Shown piece by piece: positions 36,469 through 50,300 of a stretch of 64,000 nucleotides of DNA (position 1 is its first letter; every line of letters begins with the position of its first letter). Below the pieces are notes generated by a model. It was not told the origin of the DNA. It did no database searches and was given only the letters and a program-made list of their open reading frames with translations. Origin of the DNA: Tanypteryx hageni (taxonomy: Eukaryota > Arthropoda > Insecta > Odonata > Petaluridae); contig CM054116.1 in the NCBI GenBank assembly GCA_028673005.1, positions 132,781,547 to 132,845,546 on the forward strand. Direction: 5' to 3'. The position numbers and the translations under genes were made by a program.

Positions 36469-39400
36469 GTAATTAACTTGTTTTTCACCAATATTATTAA
36501 AAATCTGGCATATTTCAGAACTCGGAACGTAGCCTAGCTCAGTTGATTAGTGGAATTTTAATTAAATGCATGGTTACTTGTCGTTGCAATCAACGATCGC
36601 TATTCTAGCCCTAATTTCATCGGTACATTTTGATTCTCTCGTTATCATGCTAGCAAGGTGCTTTACTTTACGATCTGAAACTGGTTCCGATGGCTTTCCA
36701 ACTTACGTTCAAGTTATTCCTTTCTCCATATCCAAATCAACTTGGATTTTTTCTCATTCGTTTCCTAGGATAATTTTGCTTATTTAACCTTAGCTGTGTC
36801 CGTCCGTCTTTCGAAGCATTCGTCCTCGCTACAAAGACTAACTATTAATGCATACACAACCAGTAAATTACTCATATAATCCTATCTCCTACAACATCTT
36901 TCTTAGCTTGAAACCATCAAAGTAGGTTTACGGGTTAATACAAACTATAGTTTTAAGAAATTCTTTTCTTTTTGACAATCTTTGAATAGTTCAAAATGTA
37001 AAAGAAAGAGCAAAGCCGTCGACATACGTTAAATCCGAAATTCTTTTCTCATTTGTGTCGGCAGATTTTTATGATGAGTTAGCGAACGATGTTGCCCTAG
37101 GGCTGGCAATTTTTTTATCCTGCCTGCTCCTGGCGTTCTGGGTATGGGAGGTCATTAGGCGGTACTGCGTCGGGCGCAGAAGAAGATGGAATGTTGAAGA
37201 CGGCGTGCCCGACGTGGTGCATGATACCGCCAATTTGCCTGTAAGTATAATACGCGTATACTTGCGATTACATTCTTCTTCTTCTCTTATCGTATAAACC
37301 CTTCTAGTGGGTTATTTTATGTTGTTATTAACAAAAATGTTTCTGCTCTGATCCGCCTTCGGATCCCAAAGTATCATTTATGTATTTATTTATATATATT
37401 GAGAAACTTCGTCAACCTCACTTCATATCTACATAATTACGTCAACTCATCTTGTTGTTTTCTTATTCAGAATGAAGAGATTCCACGAGGAATCCTCAAA
37501 AAACATCAGGACCAGCAACACGTGAGTGTTTATCACCATGTTCTGATTTTTCTGCATATACATATTTACTCTGATGCATGAGTGGTGATGGTGCCAGTCA
37601 TAGATGAAAATCTTTTTCTCTCTCATAGATTTTAATGTATTAAATTATAGCTCACTTCCCAAAACTTGTTAAGATTGATAAGATTGTTAGTATGTCAGCT
37701 GATACTACCAATAGGTAGTAACATTGGTGGGGATTGCCATCCCGGAGGGATTTTCTAATCCCGGGGTTACGGGATTGTGATTTTTTCAATCCCGGGATCG
37801 AGGAAAAGTGGTGGGAAATGATAAACACACAATATTTTTAAACAATAATTTTGATCCATACACAGACATGAAATCATCATATGCAGTTATGGAAGTAATA
37901 TCAAGTTTTCACAAAATTTAAGTAACGTCAATGAAAATAACTTTTTATCAGCAGGTAAAACTAAAATCAAACACGTATTTTTGGAGAAAATGTAAAGGAA
38001 ATTTAAATAACTAAAGTAGCAATTGTTGCGGTATCTTAAATTAAATTAAATGGATTGCATTTATGTAAATTAAACGGTACTATTAGATTAAGGTTCTCCT
38101 CACTTAAAAGCTATTCACAAATTTCTGAAGTACGCCCTTAAAAAACAAAGTGCATCTAATGTCGGGTCACTCATTCTTGATCTGTATTTATTGCACAGCA
38201 TCCCTGCTGATGAAAAAGCCCTTTCTGATTCTACACTAGTAGGAGGAATAGCTAGCAACTGCTGGTAAAAAAACTGCAGATTTTCTCATTTACGTCCATT
38301 TTCACGGAAATCCTTTTGCTCTGGTGCTATTGATAATGCTAGATCATTTGAATTATAGCAGGAGGATTATTTCTTGAGAGTAACTAAACATTGGGTAATG
38401 ACCGAATCGAGTTCTTTCTTTAACTTCTCTGAATATGATGTACCAGTCTCAAAACGTTCAGATGCTGCCGTTCGCTTAGTGTGTAAGTCATCATTTATAG
38501 ATCGGCTTCTTGATGCTGATGAAACTTGCTCTTCTTTCTTGTCCAGTGCTTCATATGTTTTACTAATATTACAATAACATGTACTCGGGTTTTCTGTAAC
38601 AAACATTTTTATGTTCGCTAGTGATGGCACAGAAAATATATTATCACGAGCCTGTGACCCGTACTGAAGATACCTCAATACCCCTGATAACTTAGTTCGT
38701 CTCTTCATTATTTGATTTTTCATATTATGTCCTAACTCTGTATTCACATCATTCAGTTTCTTCATCATGATTTCCAACGCTGTCTCACGCGTCAAAAGAT
38801 TTGCATCTCTTCGGCAAAGAGCTTCCATAGCAATTTTCGCTGGCTGCAGTGTTGCAAAAATAGAAGAAGCAAGTTCATGTTCACTCTCACTAAATGATAT
38901 ATCGGAATTCAGATCCATTCATAATGCAGGTTTTAAGCAATATAAAACGTTCGATCATTTCAGCTAAACTGTTCCAGCGAGTTCTTATATCCATAACAAG
39001 TGATTTTTCCTCACCCTATTGTTCGATTACATATTTCTGAAGGAATCTCTCGTTTTTTGCGAGTGATTTTCTGAAGAGAAGAACAGTTTTCCTTATTTTT
39101 TGAATCAATAACTCAATGTTTGTTTCTGATAGTTTGTTCGCACCTCCGCCTTCAAACGAATCATCTTCGTCTGTTTCATCACTCGAGGAAAAGGATTCAT
39201 CCCTTGATTCATGTCCTTCCGATTCCGCGAATTCCATTTCTTCTTGATAATATTCATTCTTCCTTAGGTTTACCACACCCCAAAGGATATTTTTCATTTT
39301 TTTCGTTGTTCTTATTTTCCAAGAATGATTACATATCATAAACTCAGATAAAAAGCAGTAATTCTCATTGAATTCCAACGACTTATATATTTTATTATAC

Positions 39401-42400
39401 ATCAAATACAATTTAATAGTTGGCACCACCTGATAGCAAAAGCAAATATGTCAATCGCGAAATCCCGGGAGTTAGGTTTACCTAATCCCGAGATTTCGGG
39501 ATAGAAATTTTGGACGGGATCCCGGGACTGCAATCCCTAAACAATGGAGGTGCAAAAAGTACAGGTTCGAAGAATCTTTTCCGGAAATTATCGGACAACT
39601 GTAGTAGAACATTTGTGGGGATCCGTTGCACGGAACACATTTACATTAAAACGGTCTGTGGAAGTTGGTATTGTAAAAATATTCAGATTTGTTCATATGG
39701 ACACGGTACGAATGGAGACACTGAAATCATTTTGTGATTTTAACGACGAATTTTGTCGCATACGAGCACATGATTTCTGAGACTTATGCTTACTCTTGAA
39801 AGAATAAATACTAAAAATGGTTCAACAGCTTATTTTTTTATCAGTTGAAAATGCACCCGTTATTCTTCCGAAATTTGCCGAAGATCCTAAGTCAGCACTT
39901 TGGTTCTAGTTCTTACACAATGTTGATGCCATTTCCAAAATGGAGGGGAAGCCGCATGTGAATTTTTGCGCATGTATAAGAATTTGGAAGAGAAAGAAAT
40001 CTAAGTTATTTCCGCCCAAAGTGAAAGAATTGGAGAGGAAAAGTGCTAACGATGGTACAGCCTTCCCTCGTTTTACGAACTTAATTCGTTCCACGAAAAC
40101 TGTTCGTCAGGCGAAAACTCGTAAAACAAAGATTATTTTCCCATTGCATCGTCAAACGGTAGTTCGTAAAACGAGGGAAGGTGCATTCATTCATCCATCC
40201 ATCAAGATGATCCAATCCAATTAAGTAAAGGACGCAAATTGGATGCACTCGAACAGCTAGAGATAATTATTTGTAAAGACTCGCCCCTCTTAAATAAATA
40301 CCTTTTCCACAATCATTCGGCTCTATTTAGCTTACCGAATATTTTTTTAATACTTTGTATGAACATTGTTGTCTTTGGCCCTTTTACCAAGTTTTCGTAA
40401 CTTTTTGTAACATTTGGCTAGTATGATGCTTTCGCCTTCGTTTCCCAACCGCTCATTCAATTACCTTAATCACCTGATGATGCTGCGATCGTAGTGAAAA
40501 CGGTCGTGTTTAAATTTAAATTTGTGGAAACTACAAAGTCATTTTTTCATTATTACATATTGGAAATTATGTGACTCAGCACTTGGGCAAAAGAAATATT
40601 TTATGGAACTGTAAAATAATTTTATTTTTCTGAGATTTGAATAAGCTTTGTTACTTTTTGTTTCATTAAATTGTAAATTTTTTTGAGAAACTTAATAAAC
40701 TTCATTTCATGACTACGTATTGGTTTTAAGTCATCCTGATGTTTTGCTCTTCAGGCTGAAGAGCAGGCGCATGACCCCTCCTCTCCTCACTTCAGACGTA
40801 GTCAACCGCCGGGAAAACACGTGAGTGTTACCCTATTTATATGGTTAATCTATATATGTCTGTGTAATAATAAAACAAAAGATACATAATTATATAGTCA
40901 ACAACAAAACATTAGTTCTCCTATCAAAAGATTGAAAATATAAATAACAATTATCTGTTGAATTGCATTTATGTTCTTTGTAATGTTTAGATGCTTCTAC
41001 CAGCTTCCTTAGTAGACCATTTTTTCCCCAGGTCAGATTTTGCGACGAGGTGACCGCGTCAAATGGCAATGGACACGCAGAATTGGTAAATTTTCATTCA
41101 AGTATCTTATTGCGCCGCCCCAGCTCGCAGCTCGCAACAATTCCGTAATGACGTTTGGCGGACGTTCTGCCTGCTAACATTCTTGCAGCTTCACATTAGC
41201 AAAGTATTTCAATCAAGTTCGATAAATCAAAATTCATTCTTTACCTTTTTGCGAAAAAATCTTTTTAGGATTAATTTTTAATTATTTTATTACGATGGTG
41301 GCCTGAGTCGCGCGCGGACATTTTGACAGCATGGGAAAATTTTGCCCGTTTAAAAAATAAAATACCATTTGCGAATAGGTTTAGTAAATGTTTGCCAGTA
41401 AATATGTAATACTTCTCATAACCAGCGACTTCAGCGAGGGCCAAAACGAGTATAGTGGAGCGAGGGGTTGTCGCGTGTAGCCCATGGAGCGGATGTAAAC
41501 GGCTTGTGCACCATCGGCGCCAAAGTTGGAGAATCTAGTAAAACTTAAAAAACGTGTTAAAATTTGCACCGGCACCGATATTACAATTCTAAGATATTTT
41601 GATACGCTAGAGAAAACTGCCCTGCACCACGGTTTTCGGATTTCCCATGTAAATCAAATGGGAAGGATAATAGATCCTGGAATCGAACCCGAGACGTTCA
41701 ATATTCGAAACAAAAACTAACCTCGGGAGCTCGGCTCCGGTAGCGGGAGACTTCCACAAAGTGTCATGAAAAGCGGTCGATTGGTGCAAAAGTTCATAGA
41801 TAGGGGTTCAAGAGACGGTCCGGCGTCGGCTGCCGAGGAAGGAGAGACAAGGATGAAGAAGAAGACCTCTCGTTGGAGCCGGACGGGACGGAGGAAAGCG
41901 AAAATTCGACAAGTGCGTTGAGTTATACAGGTTGTAACGCGCCAGGGTTGTGGGGCGCGGCGGGGGGGGAGAGTGGGGCCGTCGGGGGCGGGTAGGGCTG
42001 TCGTCGTAGGGGGAGGGAAGGGATGGAGGTCGGGGACCGATTTCGGGGCTTCTTGGGCCTCTGAAAACTCGTGAGGCGATTCCTGGGGGATAGATTTCGT
42101 GGGGCAGATCTGTTCGGGAGGGTCGCTGGGCGTCCAAAGAGGCTGCTGCGAGGTGGGATATTGGCGAAAAAAAATTTTTCGGGGATGGGTGGGCGGGCGG
42201 GCGGTGGGTGTGAGATTGATTGATTGCAAATGTTTTATTGTTTGGGGAAATTCGTTCCATAGTCTGCAAGCGGTAATAATGATGGAACGCTGAAAATTAC
42301 TGTCTTGTGATGAGGAATAAGGAGTTTATGCCTCCCTCTGGTATTACGGTTATGTACAGTGTCTAAACTCCTGAATTCCGTGGAAAGATAATGTGGATTG

Positions 42401-45400
42401 TTATAAGTAAGTAATTGGTATAGTAAGGAAAGCAATGGAACCGTCTTCGGGACTTCAAATTTAACCAGTTTAGCTTCACGAGTGAATCAGAAATGTGGTT
42501 AGGGATTAGGTATAGTTGAATTTGCTATGTAGGCCAGGGGTCGGGAAGCTGAGGCTTCTGAGCCACATGCCTCTCTTTCATGACTTTCGTGCAGCTCCCT
42601 ACATTAAATCTCTCAATTAACCCATTATTCCCCAAAACGTTTTTTTTTTGCGTATTTTATGAAATTTTTGTATTACTATACATAAAATTGCCTTCTTTGG
42701 TAGGTTTTTCTTTTAAGTACTAAATGTACAAATTAATTCAATTATTCTTGTTTTGTACACCTTCAAACATGTATATTTATTTAAACTGCGAACTTGCGAA
42801 AAAAAGAATTTGCGTCAAAAATCTATTAATTTCAAATAGCAAAATTTCAATAAATACAATTTTTCATTCCAGAATAGTTCATATTATAGACCACTTAGCA
42901 TACACTTTACTTTAGTTTAACTAATTTTATGATGCCTGTTACATAACTTTTAATTTTACAAAAAAGGAAATTAACCAATTTTAATTCTAGCACATGTAAT
43001 TATTTCATATAAAAAACTTAGGGTAGTGGTTCCCAAACTGTGTGCCGCAGTAGATTTTTATGGGTGCCGCAAAAAAACCTTGTTTAGTACATAAATGAAT
43101 CAAGGATTTTCATGTGTTGGTGAGTAATTGGGCATTGAATTTTTTCTAATACATTGATTAAGTGGTAGAAACAATGAATGGATGTGTCCAAAGATTGTAA
43201 CACCCGTATCTAAAAATATAAAAAGCTTGTCACAAGGCTGGTGAGACGCGAAAACCTCTTTACCTTAGAAAGTATGCCGCAACTTAAAAACGCTTGGGAA
43301 CCACTGATTTAGGGTGTCGAGGAACATAGCACTCTTTACAAATAAATATTGTCCTCTTGGAACAATGTTTACAATGGCGAAAGCGTGTTGATCCCTTGGT
43401 AATTACTTGGTCTCTGACATCGCGTTTGATTGAATCCAGTCCGAGCGAAATAGATGCGCGTGGATCTCTCCCAGCGGTCTCTGAGCCATAACGTCGCAAA
43501 AGGAACTAAACACATTCCATACGAAAATCTAAAATGGAATATTGTTATTCAATTAACTTCTATAAACATACCACCCTTCTTCGCAGGAAACATAGACTGC
43601 CCACCCAATAAAAGAACACCACCACTTTTTCGTTCAATTAGTTGATCTGTACTGCGCAACATATTGATCATTCACATCAACCCCACACTTATTTAAATAA
43701 TACTGCTAAAGTAGTGAAAGGTATTGGTACGGTTGTATTCAATTTCTTGGCTACTGAATAGCGCCTAACATTTTTTAAGAAAGAAAACAAAGTTTTGAAA
43801 ATAAAAAAAATTGGCAAAATATGTGATTAGTATACCTAAAAGGGAAATCTTATATGCCCAGTGGCAACATTTGTTGCCACCTTAGTTTGGTGTCCAACTA
43901 CGGTGGTGAAAAAAAATATTTCTAGATCGTTATTTTTTCATGTTAACTCTTACACAATGTAGAATTTACAAATAGAAGGAGAGAGAGAGAGATTATAATA
44001 AAACTTTTACGGAAATTATATTCTACTTAGGGTAGAAAGATGACAAGAGGCCAAGAGAAATGGACGAACATAAAGAAACATTTGAAATTATTGTTTAAAC
44101 GGTATGGAAACAAAAATAACGCGGGCATTGAATATTTATTATTGAATAAATTGAGATTATAAAAAATATAACAACATTTTCAGGTCGCTCTAATGAAAAG
44201 AAGAATAATTCTAAATTGCTTGGTAACAATTGTTGCCTCTGGACAGATATGGGTTAAAACTAAAACTAAATTGGCTTCGTTAATAATCTTAATAAAAATT
44301 GCGGAAAAATAAAAAGATGGGCCTATTATTAGAAGAACCGTTTTTTAAACAGTTATAGTCGCAAAACGTGAAACGACGGCAAGACTAATGGGGGATGGGG
44401 TGGATGATCGCCCCCGTCATCCCCCGTGGATCCGCCAATAACTGCTGCTCTTCTTATGTTACGCGTTATTCATTACTTGAAAAAGTGTCTCTTCTTGTGA
44501 GAAAGGTTGCCGACGTCTGTCCTAGGCGGCCGCCTAGATCGCCTGGCCCTATATTCGCCCCTGGCCATCAGCATTATTATATCCGATTAAAGCACTTCTA
44601 ATACGGTTTTTTGTATCTACTATGTCATTCAACCATTATCTATAATATACTGCCGTGGTTTCGCCATGCCGTCTGCCCCTCTGTCTGTCTGTCGGTCGGT
44701 CTGTTCGCTGTTCTAGAGCCCAAACGCGTACATAAAATCGAATTATATCTCGTATTTGGGCAATATATCATCTTTTTCAGACCCCTTTTTCAGAAAAGTG
44801 ACATTGCACAAAAATAAAGGGTAGTTTATTCATCACGATTTTTAGAAACATTTTATTTACTCAGAAATGGCTGGAGGGAATTTTATTAAAATCTATCCAA
44901 TTGTAGATCCTGATGTCACAATTAATACTGCGTAATCCATATGACTCTTACAGTCACTATATGCCTTCCAGTGACATTACAATCTACGCTAAGCGACCTT
45001 ACCTAAGCCCTATGACGCCACGCCTTCGCCGAGATCCACTCTAAATCTTACTACAGCATTACGGTTAAACTAAATCGAATGATATCTGACATTAGTTGAT
45101 GATATCATTCATAAAAGACATTCTGAAGACATGAACGATATTTCGCAACAATTAAGGGTACCTTATTTTCGATATTTTAAAACAAAATCTTACTATAGCC
45201 TTACGGTTAAACTAAATCGAATTGTATCTCATATTAGTGGATAATGTCGTTCATAAAAGACATTCTGGAGAGATGAACTATATTGCGCAACAAATAAGTG
45301 TACTTTTTTGTAGGATATTTTTAAAGATTTACTCAACAATTGCTACAAGGATTTCGATTACATCCACCTTATCGTACAGTCTTGTGTCACAAATAATACT

Positions 45401-45943
45401 AACGAAGCCATATATCCCAAAAAATACTAAATATCGAACTGTGGCATTAAAATATACGCTAAACCATTCTTAACATTGATTTATGAGCGATTTTCTTTTA
45501 TTTGCGTACTCAGTGGACCAAACGTATATGAGAAATTTTGTGCAATGTTTATTGCGTCGTTTTTTTATGAGTTGGCACGAAGGCCTTAAAAGAAAAATCT
45601 TCGATGAACGTTAAAAGAATCTGAATTTCTAAGCTGTAGAATTTAATAAACGATCTTTTATATCGAGGGAGATACTCATTTATTTCCTCTCTCTATCTCT
45701 GTCTTTCCTGTTCAGGTGGAGGTCCTGTGCGTTTCTCCGGCGGTAGGCGAAGCTGATGCGGAGGAGGAGGTGGGCGGAGGGGGAGTGGGGGTGGCGGCCA
45801 TAAACGCCGCCAACTCGAGCGCCGCGGCGAAGGGCGACGCGGGGGAAGGGGAGGGCGTGGAGGTTTCACAGCCTCCCGCATCGGCGTCCAGCGTTGCGGA
45901 CTTATTGGAATATCTACTTGATCTGGTAGATCTGGTAGAATGA
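36456..45943 (+). CDS. Gene copy 2: intact six-exon gene, putative single-pass membrane PP1-binding protein
   Basis: Exons: 36456-36468, 37065-37240, 37471-37521, 40755-40820, 41032-41085 and 45716-45943 (TGA). The first exon encodes MSGR plus one base, which completes an Asp codon in exon 2; all later junctions are phase 0. The 195-residue product has a 13-residue N-terminus, one hydrophobic span (V14-W32), then a basic RRYC...RRRR stretch that predicts a cytosolic C-terminus. GILK (70-73) fits the PP1 SILK consensus and KHVRF (101-105) fits RVxF, in the SILK-then-RVxF order known from inhibitor-2. Residues 121-195 are Gly/Ala/Glu-rich and end in a leucine-rich segment. I do not recognise an orthologue, so the family is unknown and PP1 binding is inferred from motifs only. 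An RFX X-box-like site precedes it. Confidence 0.68.
37065..37240 (+). CDS. Exon 2 of gene copy 2: transmembrane exon
   Basis: The acceptor is a pyrimidine-rich stretch ending gtcggcag and the donor is CCT|gtaagt. This exon encodes residues 5-63: a short acidic lead, the only hydrophobic span (about V14-W32), the following basic cluster, and an acidic VEDGVPD stretch. Equivalents are 16768-16943 and 57364-57539. Confidence 0.7.
37471..37521 (+). CDS. Exon 3 of gene copy 2: 17-codon exon with GILK motif
   Basis: A 51-bp phase 0-0 exon between ...cttattcag and gtgagt. It encodes NEEIPRGILKKHQDQQH. The GILK tetrapeptide matches the [GS]IL[KR] SILK class of PP1 docking motifs. Skipping would remove the motif without changing frame. 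Equivalents are 17174-17224 and 57770-57820. Confidence 0.68.
37728..39539 (-). mobile_element. hAT transposon remnant, copy 2
   Basis: Same 1812-bp element and TSD (right one at 39540-39547) as copy 1; the transposase remnant spans about 38132-39429. Confidence 0.82.
40755..40820 (+). CDS. Exon 4 of gene copy 2
   Basis: A 66-bp phase 0-0 exon (22 codons) between ...ctcttcag and gtgagt. It encodes a His/Pro/Ser-rich linker ending PPGKH, whose last two residues are the first half of the KHVRF motif. Equivalents are 792-857, 20458-20523 and 60005-60070. Confidence 0.66.
41032..41085 (+). CDS. Exon 5 of gene copy 2
   Basis: A 54-bp phase 0-0 exon (18 codons) between ...ttccccag and gtaaat, beginning VRFCDEV. 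It completes the RVxF motif, with acidic residues just after it as is common for PP1 partners. Equivalents are 1069-1122, 20735-20769 (19 bp deleted) and 60282-60335. Confidence 0.66.
43024..43306. mobile_element. hAT MITE, copy 3
   Basis: Same 283-bp element and flanks; it shares private substitutions (for example aaaaaacctt) with copy 4. Confidence 0.8.
43857..44243. mobile_element. MITE with palindromic terminal repeats, copy 3
   Basis: The left end CCCAGTGGCAACATTTGTTG and the reverse complement of the right end TCCAGAGGCAACAATTGTTA are near-identical terminal inverted repeats. Each end is itself nearly palindromic; positions 43861-43880 form a 9-bp perfect stem with a 2-bp loop. No convincing target duplication is seen. 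The same 387-bp element is at 63099-63485. Copy 1 keeps only the right end (near 3984-4003) and copy 2 lacks the 28 bp holding the left palindrome. Confidence 0.5.
45716..45943 (+). CDS. Exon 6 of gene copy 2: terminal coding exon
   Basis: This exon starts after ...cctgttcag, preceded by a long CT-rich tract, and runs open to TGA. It is markedly GC-rich compared with flanking DNA. The 75 residues are rich in Gly, Ala, Glu and Val, then end in a leucine-rich DLLEYLLDLVDLVE segment. Equivalents are 5471-5698 and 25377-25595; the latter lacks 9 bp (one GATCTGGTA repeat) near the stop codon. Confidence 0.66.
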   Translation: MEVLCVSPAVGEADAEEEVGGGGVGVAAINAANSSAAAKGDAGEGEGVEVSQPPASASSVADLLEYLLDLVDLVE

Positions 45944-47360
45944 GCCTACCATCTGGTAAGCGAATATTCTATCTAATGGTATATTAGAATTTCTGACGAT
46001 ATCAATGAAAATTTGATAGATTTTCTAGTAATTTTTAAAAGTTGCCCTTTTTCTAAGCACCATAAAAAATTATATACAGATTTTCGTATATTTTTAAGCA
46101 ATACAACTTTAAAATCAAATAACCTGTAGTCAGGCCACCAGTGAGACTCAGAGAGGTCCGAGCCACATCCAGATTTTGAGGCCCATCGCCGTAATAAATA
46201 TAAAAATGTTAGGCATTATGTAGCCCACTTTGGTGGTCGGGGTTCGCTGAAAGGTTACAGAGGATCGATTAAAAATCAAATTGTAAGTTACGTTCGATGT
46301 CACTTCATCATTTCTGAATGGAAGATGAACAAGGGCCCTCTTTTCGACAAGCCACCCAGATAGTGCCTGTGCATAATTCCATCTCTGAAAAACTTCCAAA
46401 ATTTGAGGGTCCCTTAAGCTTGAGGCCAAATGCCTCCCCCCCCCCCCCACATTTTCATAGGGCCTGCCTATAGTTATTTTGCACCAGATAACCTTCCACG
46501 ACCGATATAGCTTATGTAATGGCGGCCATAAGAAATTTAGTTTAAATCACATCGGTGTTTTTTATAACATTCCATTTTATATAAATACCAAATTAAGGTA
46601 ATTAACAAATAGTTATAATATCAATTGTGAAATTTTTGTATAACATAAATTACTCATGGAAAAATAGCTAAGTGAAGCTCTATTCTACTTACGTACATAC
46701 ATACTTAAGATATATATCAGTAATATAATTTTTGTATTGTTGTATTACGCTGTATCACATTGACAGTGTGTAATTACTCCAACCTACAGAAATGTAGACT
46801 TGTTTGGTAAAATGATCCTCAGATCAATTTATGGCCTGCATAGAACCTGAACAACATGTATATGAAGATATAGATTTCATTTTATAATAATGTCATGATA
46901 GTAAGACATTAATTTTTATAATATAAATAAACTATTATGAAACAATATAATTTTTTAGATTTTAAACATTTCATAATTTCCATTTAGCATTATCGGTTAT
47001 AATAATAATAATAATTTTAATAACACTGTAGGTCTCAAATAGGCATGGAGCAGGTACATAACAGCAATAGTACATTGCTACAGAATAAATCAGTTCATGA
47101 ACTTAGAAATTCTTGAACACTATAAAAATTATTATTTAACAATCAACATTTGAATCTTTTCTAATGATAGGATTACTTGAATAACATTTAACATTACAAG
47201 GTAACTTGTTATAAGCCACGGAGGTGGCATTGTTGATAGCCTATAATCCTTGATATGAACATCATCTTTGTGTCCTGTATTATAATTGTAAAGCTTCTGA
47301 TTAGATTGGAACAGTGAAGAGTTTTGTTTTACAAATATACAACAATTTAAAAAATACATA

Positions 47361-47399
<39 letters not shown>

Positions 47400-50300
47400 G
47401 TATGGGGTATTGTGATTATGCCTAAAGAAATATACAATGGTTTACCAGGAGAGCTTTAATGGCCGGCTTTTTTCAGGAAGAAGACTATTGGCCTATTTAT
47501 CATGACCCCAAAAGATTATTCCATATGACAAATAAGAATGAATCTTTTCATTATATAATAATTTTAACATTTCAAGATTGAAAATTTTGAATAATCTATG
47601 TAGAATAAAATTTCCAGTTGATAATTTTTACTTTCTCCAATGACAGTGCTCGAATGAAAGTCGGCAACGCTGGTCACCAAGGCCCACGTGTCTCCCTGCC
47701 CCCAGAAGCTAACAAGTGTCTCTCATCATTGCGATGGACAGTGGGGCTGCTTTTTTAATAGATTCTTTATTTAAGGAGCTGAATAAGGTAAAATTATCAC
47801 TCAACTATATTAGAGAACATCATTACGATAATAATGAATCAAACATGTTGGGGAGTAAATCAGGATAGGAATAATAAACACAAGAGGATTTATATTCCCA
47901 GTACAGCTCATTCATTAAGTTTAGTTTTGAATGCCTGGGCAAAAATGTAGTACAAAGTATGCACTGCATATCTATACTATAGTAAATCTGCTTCTAACTT
48001 ATGAGATATCATATAGGAGGATACTCTAGTTGGTAGCATGAACTAAGGCAGGTGGCATCTGGATGCGCAGAAGGCATGGAATGTCACTTGGTTTCCGTCA
48101 CTCCTTCACTTGGCCATTCAGCATCAGTCTGTTACAGCAGCTTTTGGGGTGCTGTTTGTACATTTGCGGCATAATTTTCGTGTTTATTTACTTGTTTTAC
48201 AATTGAGATTTAAACGGTGGTGTTCTAAAATGGAGAGCGAAGGAAGTAAGCACAATGATTTGCACAAACACGCAAGATAAATCATAAATAAAGTGTAGCG
48301 GTACTCGGGACCAGCGGAACAGGTTTGCAAAACAGGCAACTGCCTAGGGTGCCAAAGATTGAGAGGCAGAATGAAGAGTCAATGATTTGATTTCACAGCA
48401 CTGTATATGTGTGTGTCTGTATTCTTTTCTTTAAGTAATGTATACTTATCATTCATCTTTGATTGATTCAATTTGCTATATTTTTTACATGCATTTGTGT
48501 TGTATAAACCTTTATATTCAAAATGATTTCAATTCCTCTTCAATGCTGTGCACTACCCCAATCCTAAAAGTATAAGAAGAACTAGCGGTCTGAAGATGTT
48601 GGCGTACCAACTAAAATATGAGCCTAAAGTTATGATTTGCTTAATCTCTTGCTAAAAAATTATCATCTTAATGCCCATTTTTACCACTGTTACTAACCAT
48701 AAAGCTTTTTAATGTGGAAAGATATTGTTATTAGTAATTATGAAAAAAATATTTAATAATAAAAACAAGCTTTAATTAATATTATATTTAAGTAATACCG
48801 GTGCTTATAGACATCATTGTGTAATTACTAATAAAAGTAATTTTCAACTGTTAGATTTTTAGTCACATTTATATTGGGGTAGAGTGCCAAAAAATTGTTT
48901 GCTAAGAGTGCCAAACTGTCAGTAGTACAAAAACGAGATGGAGCATGCAGATGATTCAACACGTACAGCAGGTTACAATGTTGCCAGTTGTCAAGAGCAA
49001 ACAGCGAGCGCCTGTGGCATATCATGCATCATGCATTGCTTTCTGAGCAAAAGCTTATGCAGGCTGCCGGTTTGGCAGCAATGTAACGTGTATTTCTCTC
49101 TCTCACTCTGCGCAGTAATGTTGACTCACCTGACTTTGTCGTGCTGTAAACTATATTAGGGGGATACTAATGTTTAGGCACTTTCAGATGAGCTGGAGAC
49201 AGGACGATATTATGTGTGTAGGACCTTGTGCATAACTGCCTAGACAAATCAAAAACCTCATAAATGTCAAATAATGCAGCTGCTATAAAATTACATAGAA
49301 GTCTAAACAAATATTTAAGGTATATGTATTTCTGATTGTGCTACAAAATACAAGCTGACGGGTTTGTAAATGTGGAAGTGTTGATGTATTGCAGCATTTT
49401 TGTGTTCCGAATCTCTCAGCAGAACAGGAAAAATAATTTCTGATCAATTAATTGAAAATATTGCTTGATGAGATAAAAGGATGGAAAAAATCATTTAATG
49501 GGTGGTGACAGACTTTCAAAATTTATTATCTCTTTATCCATTCATTTCAGTGAACAGTTTTCTCAGGATGCCAACAAAAGACAAGATATTAAGGGGATTA
49601 ACTTAACTCTAAATGTGAAGGCCATAGCTATTTACAAGCCCTCATTATTCTACTGTAGAACAGTTTGAATGTGTAACGTTCCTTAATTTCCAGAGCAGAT
49701 CTGTGATAAATGCATAAAAATGATGCTATCAAATAGTCAAGCAGTGGACTTGAAATTTCTTAATTATGAACGAAATGTGCGCGTGTATTATTGGCTAATC
49801 AACCTCTTCTTGGATTATTATAGCCATAGCTCCTTCCACACTGAACACACTCACAGAGAAGGAGGGGATCCCAGTGAGGGCTCCTCAAACCACACAAACA
49901 GGAGGTCGGATCACCTTGGAAAAAATCCTACCTTCGCAGGATTCAGGCCTGCTGTGTTTTGTTTGGGGAACCATATTTCAAGTACTTTACTACTATTTTT
50001 TTAAATGTTTATGTTATTTTGTAATAGCCTTTTGTCTGTGAATTAATAAATAATAATAAATCTTTTATTGCAGGTTCAGAATGTCTCAATTAATTTTATA
50101 ACAAAAACTTCATTGTTGAGGAGCAACAGCTAAGATATTATGATGAATTCTGCTCAAATAGAAGGGTAAAGGGGTAATCCATCACTGAAATATTAAACAT
50201 TCAGTATGTACAGGGATGCTTGAACTCCAGGGAACTTCAATCTCCTACCTGAATCAATAATGCTAAGACCACAGAGGCCAACACGTTGTCTTTCAACTGG

